Made by a program: the position numbers and the translations under genes
Notes under the pieces: model-generated
Seen by the model: the letters and a program-made list of their open reading frames with translations, nothing else
What the model was told of the DNA's origin: nothing
The model's database searches: none
Assembly: GCF_003143855.1 (NCBI RefSeq)
Contig: NZ_QFRK01000011.1
Location: 163,924 to 227,923 of the forward strand
DNA length: 64,000 nucleotides
Reading direction: 5' to 3'
Source: Streptomyces sp. NWU339
GTDB lineage: Bacteria > Actinomycetota > Actinomycetes > Streptomycetales > Streptomycetaceae
Shown here: in pieces, positions 60,664 to 64,000 of the stretch
Numbering within the stretch: the stretch's first letter is position 1
Layout: each line of letters starts with the position of its first letter

Positions 60664-62007
60664 GTGAGCCTTGCTCTCGCACCCCTGCCGCGCCAGGCCG
60701 CCGCGTTCGCGCCGGTCCTGCCCCTGGTGGCGGTGCTCGCGCTCCTGGCCCTGCCCCTGACGTACGAAGGGGCGGGGCCCGCCGACGTGGTCTCGGGGCT
60801 GCTGGTGGTGTACTGCGTGATCCGTCTGCTGCGCGAGCGGCGACGCCCGCTGTCGCCCGCCGCGGCGGTGGTGCTGGGCCTGCCGGTGGTGGGGCTCGCG
60901 CTGTCCGCCATGGGGGCGTCCTCGCCCGAGGCCTCGCTCACCGGCTTCGGCCGCTATCTGCAGGTCTTCGTGCTCGTCCCGGCGGCCGTGCTGACGCTGC
61001 TCCGCGGCCGGGCCGACTTCCGGGTGCTGGCCTGGTCGTTCGTGGGGCTCGCGCTGTGGCAGGGGGCCATCGGCGTGCACCAGTACGCCACCGGGACCGG
61101 CGCCTCCTACCAGGGTGAGCCGATCCGCGCGGTCGGCACCTTCGGGGCGCAGGACGTGATGGGCATGGCGTCGGCCGTCGCCCTCGGTCTGGTGTGCGCG
61201 GTGGGGATCGCGCTGGGCCGGGCGCCGGTACGGCAACGGGCGGCGGCCACCGGCTGCGCGCTCGCGCTGCTGCTGCCGCTCGCGCTCTCCTTCAGCCGGG
61301 GTGCCTGGATCGCGACCGTCCTGGCGTGCGCCGTGCAGCTGGCGCTGGCCGGGCTGCGGCGCGCGCTGAAGGCGGCCGCGGCCGTGGCCGCCGCGGGGGT
61401 GGTCCTGATGGGCGGGTTCGGCGTCGGCACGACGCAGCTGACCGAGCGGATCGACAGCATCACGCAGGTCGCCGACGACCCCGACCAGTCCGTGGTGGAC
61501 CGGTACGCCCTGTGGGCGTCCGCCGGCGACATGTGGCGCGAGCACCCGCTGACCGGTGTCGGTCTGAAGGGCTTTCCCGAGCATCGCGACGGGCACGCCA
61601 CCCTGGCGCTGTCCTCGGGCAGCGACATCGCGGGCGCGGGATCGGAGTACCACAAGCAGGCGCTGCTCTCGCCGCACAGCATGTACCTGCTGGTGCTGAG
61701 CGAGCAGGGCCTGATCGGGCTGCTCACCCTCGCCGGAAGCTGGCTGGCGCTGCTCGTGCTCGGGCTGCGCGGGCTGCTGCGCGTCCGTCGTCGCGGACCG
61801 GGACCGGACTGCGGGCTCGTCGCCTGCGGGCTGCTGGTCTGGCTGCTGACCGACTACGTGTACGGAGACATCGGCGGCCCCTCGACGGTGCTGACCGCCC
61901 TGGCCCTGGGGCTCGCCGCGTGGTGGGCGCTGGGCGACGGTGAGCGGGGACGCCTCGTGCCGAGGGGTGGCCCGCAAGAGCGCCTCGAGGAGGCCACGGC
62001 GCGATGA
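60664..62007 (+). CDS. O-antigen ligase/Wzy-like polysaccharide polymerase
   Basis: A 447-residue polytopic membrane protein. GTG 60664 follows the sugar transferase stop by five bases. About twelve hydrophobic segments are visible. The large loop typical of Wzy_C proteins holds FSRGAWIA, DRYALWASAGDMWREHPLTG, VGLKGFPEHRD and HSMYLLVLSEQGLIGLL, with the conserved Arg, H-P-x-x-G and H-S/N-x-Y/F motifs. It would polymerise or ligate lipid-linked units outside the membrane. Its stop overlaps the flippase ATG. Confidence 0.9.
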   Translation: MSLALAPLPRQAAAFAPVLPLVAVLALLALPLTYEGAGPADVVSGLLVVYCVIRLLRERRRPLSPAAAVVLGLPVVGLALSAMGASSPEASLTGFGRYLQVFVLVPAAVLTLLRGRADFRVLAWSFVGLALWQGAIGVHQYATGTGASYQGEPIRAVGTFGAQDVMGMASAVALGLVCAVGIALGRAPVRQRAAATGCALALLLPLALSFSRGAWIATVLACAVQLALAGLRRALKAAAAVAAAGVVLMGGFGVGTTQLTERIDSITQVADDPDQSVVDRYALWASAGDMWREHPLTGVGLKGFPEHRDGHATLALSSGSDIAGAGSEYHKQALLSPHSMYLLVLSEQGLIGLLTLAGSWLALLVLGLRGLLRVRRRGPGPDCGLVACGLLVWLLTDYVYGDIGGPSTVLTALALGLAAWWALGDGERGRLVPRGGPQERLEEATAR

Positions 62008-63698
62008 CAGTGGTTCCTTCACAGACTCCCGGACGCGGAACCGACCGGGCCTCGACCGTCCCCGCGGCGCGTGCCGCGCCTTCGGCCGGGGACGGCACCG
62101 ACCCGTCGTCGCCCTCGGCCTCCCGGAAGTTCCTCGCCAGAGCCACGCTCGTCACGGCGGCGCTGTCCATCGGCGGCTCCCTGCTCGGCCTGGTGCGCGA
62201 CCAGTCGCTGGCGCGGCTGTTCGGTGCCGGGAGCGACACGGACGCCTTCCTGGTCGCGTGGACCGTGCCCGAGCTGGCCGCCACGCTGCTGATCGAGGAC
62301 GGGCTGGCGATCGCGCTGATCCCGGCGTTCAGCATGGCGTTGGCCCGTCGCGCCCGGGGCGTCCCGGGCGATCCGGTCCGCGAGCTGGTCGCCGCCACCC
62401 TGCCGCGTCTGTGCCTCGCCTTCGCCGCGGTCGCCGCGCTGGTCGCCGGGACGGCTCCCTTCCTGGTCGAGGTGCTGGCGCCCGGCCTGCCCGACCCCCG
62501 GCTCGCCGTCGACTGCACCCGGCTCACCGCGATCAGCCTGCTGGCCTTCGGGCTCGCCGGGTACTGCAGCGCCGCCCTGCGGGCCCACCGCCGGTTCTTC
62601 GCGCCCGGGGCGATCTACATCGCGTACAACACGGGCATCATCGCCGCGATGTTCCTGCTCGGCGGTGAGTGGGGCGTGCGTGCCGCGGCGGTCGGGGTCG
62701 CGGTGGGCGGCTGCCTGATGGTGGCGGTGCAACTGCCGTCGCTGTGGCGGCAACTGGCATCACGCGCGCCGACGGTCGGCGGGACGCAGGCCGGCGGCGA
62801 GGAACGGCCGGTGCGGCTCGCCCTGATCGCCGCCGTCCTCCTGTTCGCCCTGTGCCGCCAGTCGCAGGTCCTGGTCGAACGCTTCCTCGCCTCCTCCCTG
62901 CCGGCCGGGGCCATCTCGCACCTGAACTACGCGCAGAAGGTCGCCCAGATCCCGATGACCCTGTCGCTGATGGTGTGCACGGTCACCTTCCCCGTGGTGG
63001 CGCGGGCGCTCGCCGACGGTGACACCGAACGGGCCCGCGACCGCGTGGAGCGGGATCTGGTGCTGTCCTCCTGTGTGGTGCTGCTGGGCATGTGCGCGGT
63101 GATCGCCTGTGCCCCGCAGATGATCGAACTGCTCTTCCAGCGCGGCGCGTTCACCGCGAGCGACACCGCGGCGACCTCCGACGTCATGCGGGTGTACGCC
63201 CTCGGGCTGCTGGGGCAGACCCTGGTGGGCACGCTGATCCGCTCGTACTTCTCGGCGGGCCGGCCCAGCTGGTACCCCCTCGCGGCGATGGGCGTGGGCA
63301 TCGCCGCGACGTCGTTGATCGGCGCCGTCGCCGTGCGCCCCTGGGGGGTGGCGGGGATCGCCGCCGCCAACGCCGTCGGCATCACCGTCACGGCCGCCCT
63401 GATGCTGGCCGGTCTGCGGACGGCCCGGCGCGGCGGCGCCGGCGGTGTCCGTCTCCGTGTCCGTCAGGTGCTGGCCGAGTTGAGCCGGCCGGTGCTCGCC
63501 TCGGCCGGCGCCACCGTCGCCGGGGCGTTCGCCGCGAGCCGGGCCGACTCCCCCCTGACGGGCCTCGCGGCCGGCTGTCTCACCGTGACCGCCGTCTTCG
63601 TCGCGCTCTCCCTGGCCCTGGGCGTCCAGGGCTCCGCATCCGCGGTGCGCTCCGTACGCACCATCACCCGAAAGCTCACTCATGACCGTTTCCGTTGA
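62004..63698 (+). CDS. MurJ/Wzx-like lipid-linked oligosaccharide flippase
   Basis: A 564-residue membrane protein of the MviN/MurJ (MOP) superfamily. ATG 62004 overlaps the polymerase stop. After a disordered N-terminus of about 40 residues, FLARATLVTAALSIGGSLLG and LVRDQSLARLFGAGSDTDAF match the TM1-TM2 start of MurJ proteins; YCSAALRAHRRFFAPG and LFQRGAFTASDTAATSDVM follow the family pattern. About fourteen helices. In this cluster it most likely flips exopolysaccharide repeat units, acting as Wzx, rather than serving as the housekeeping MurJ. Overlaps the next gene by 17 bp. Confidence 0.9.
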   Translation: MTVVPSQTPGRGTDRASTVPAARAAPSAGDGTDPSSPSASRKFLARATLVTAALSIGGSLLGLVRDQSLARLFGAGSDTDAFLVAWTVPELAATLLIEDGLAIALIPAFSMALARRARGVPGDPVRELVAATLPRLCLAFAAVAALVAGTAPFLVEVLAPGLPDPRLAVDCTRLTAISLLAFGLAGYCSAALRAHRRFFAPGAIYIAYNTGIIAAMFLLGGEWGVRAAAVGVAVGGCLMVAVQLPSLWRQLASRAPTVGGTQAGGEERPVRLALIAAVLLFALCRQSQVLVERFLASSLPAGAISHLNYAQKVAQIPMTLSLMVCTVTFPVVARALADGDTERARDRVERDLVLSSCVVLLGMCAVIACAPQMIELLFQRGAFTASDTAATSDVMRVYALGLLGQTLVGTLIRSYFSAGRPSWYPLAAMGVGIAATSLIGAVAVRPWGVAGIAAANAVGITVTAALMLAGLRTARRGGAGGVRLRVRQVLAELSRPVLASAGATVAGAFAASRADSPLTGLAAGCLTVTAVFVALSLALGVQGSASAVRSVRTITRKLTHDRFR

Positions 63699-64000
63699 TT
63701 CCGTTGGCTCCGCCGGTTCCGCTGGTTCGGCCGGCTCTGTTGATTCCGTCGGCACCGGCAGACTTCCCGCCGCGCCCCCGGGCCCCGTCCCGTGGGTGGC
63801 GATGTACCACTCGGTGGGTGACTGCTCCGACGATCCGTACCGCATCACGGTCACGCCCGAACGGCTCGAGGAGCAGCTGGCCTGGCTGCGCCGGCGCGGG
63901 CTGCGCGGCGTGTCCGTGGCCGACCTGCTCGCCGCCCGCGCCCGGGGCGAGGGCCGGCGCCTGGTCGGGCTCACCTTCGACGACGGGTACACCGACTTCG
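63682..64000 (+). CDS. Polysaccharide deacetylase family protein, cut by window end
   Basis: The first 106 codons of an open frame. ATG 63682 lies inside the flippase gene. A low-complexity start (repeats of VDSVGSAGSAG) is followed by VPWVAMYHSVGDCSDDPYRI, LEEQLAWLRRRGLRGVSVAD and LVGLTFDDGYTDF, the beginning of the NodB homology domain with its metal-binding TFDDG motif. These enzymes remove N-acetyl groups from GlcNAc-containing polymers; here the exopolysaccharide of this cluster is the likely substrate. The C-terminal catalytic His motif lies outside the window. Confidence 0.88.
   Translation, partial: MTVSVDSVGSAGSAGSAGSVDSVGTGRLPAAPPGPVPWVAMYHSVGDCSDDPYRITVTPERLEEQLAWLRRRGLRGVSVADLLAARARGEGRRLVGLTFDDGYTDF

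Overview
The window is about 72% GC with strong third-position GC bias, many GTG and TTG starts, and 4-base GTGA/ATGA gene overlaps. A chaplin, a PknG-type kinase, trHbO, EttA, a second Ssb and a LAxTG sortase substrate all point to a Streptomyces chromosome. Gene content and order (malQ, Ssb paralogue, paired YfjP-like GTPases, tRNA-Arg, chaplin) resemble, from memory, the central part of the S. coelicolor chromosome around ssbB and chpG. No prophage, replication origin, CRISPR array or intact insertion sequence was seen.

Layout. 1-0.6 kb: 5' end of malQ with a small upstream partner, minus strand. 0.9-6.5 kb: secreted GH84 beta-N-acetylglucosaminidase, then a PadR regulator with an ABC exporter (apparently a leaderless, autoregulated operon). 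6.5-13.5 kb: a 2102-residue secreted RHS/YD-repeat protein whose C-terminus looks like a membrane-active toxin tip, followed by a 59-residue membrane protein that is a candidate immunity factor. 13.8-20.8 kb: zinc amidase, HNH nuclease, MscS channel, GH4 glycosidase and amino-sugar kinase. 21.4-32.4 kb: a signalling cluster GlnX - GlnH - helical protein - PknG kinase - PP2C phosphatase - vWA protein - FHA protein. It extends the mycobacterial pknG-glnH-glnX operon with an eraser, a phospho-reader and repeated zinc ribbons. 32.6-40.5 kb: truncated haemoglobin and a large FtsX-type ABC system interrupted by a 250-bp IS200/IS605-like remnant. 40.6-50.7 kb: ettA operon, GNAT acetyltransferase, thioester-domain surface protein with sortase signal, SSB paralogue and a pair of dynamin-like GTPases. 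51.1-56.4 kb: tRNA-Arg(UCU), a decayed DHFR/RibD-family gene, an alpha/beta hydrolase with Cys as nucleophile, a tandemly duplicated cassette of four small secreted proteins, a short chaplin (chpG-like) and two further secreted proteins. 56.8-64 kb: a DUF3344-like secreted protein leading into a tightly coupled exopolysaccharide cluster (GT4, sugar-phosphate transferase, O-antigen-ligase-like polymerase, MurJ/Wzx-like flippase, polysaccharide deacetylase cut by the window end).

How the genes fit together. The right third is devoted to the cell surface: chaplin, disulphide-bonded small secreted proteins, thioester adhesin and exopolysaccharide, which would be expected to act during aerial growth. 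The centre holds a self-contained phospho-signalling circuit likely reporting extracellular amino acids. The most promising candidates for new biology are the extended PknG circuit with its zinc-ribbon architecture, the RHS tip/immunity pair, and the duplicated secreted cassette beside the chaplin gene. All calls come from reading the sequence; no search, alignment or structure prediction could be run.
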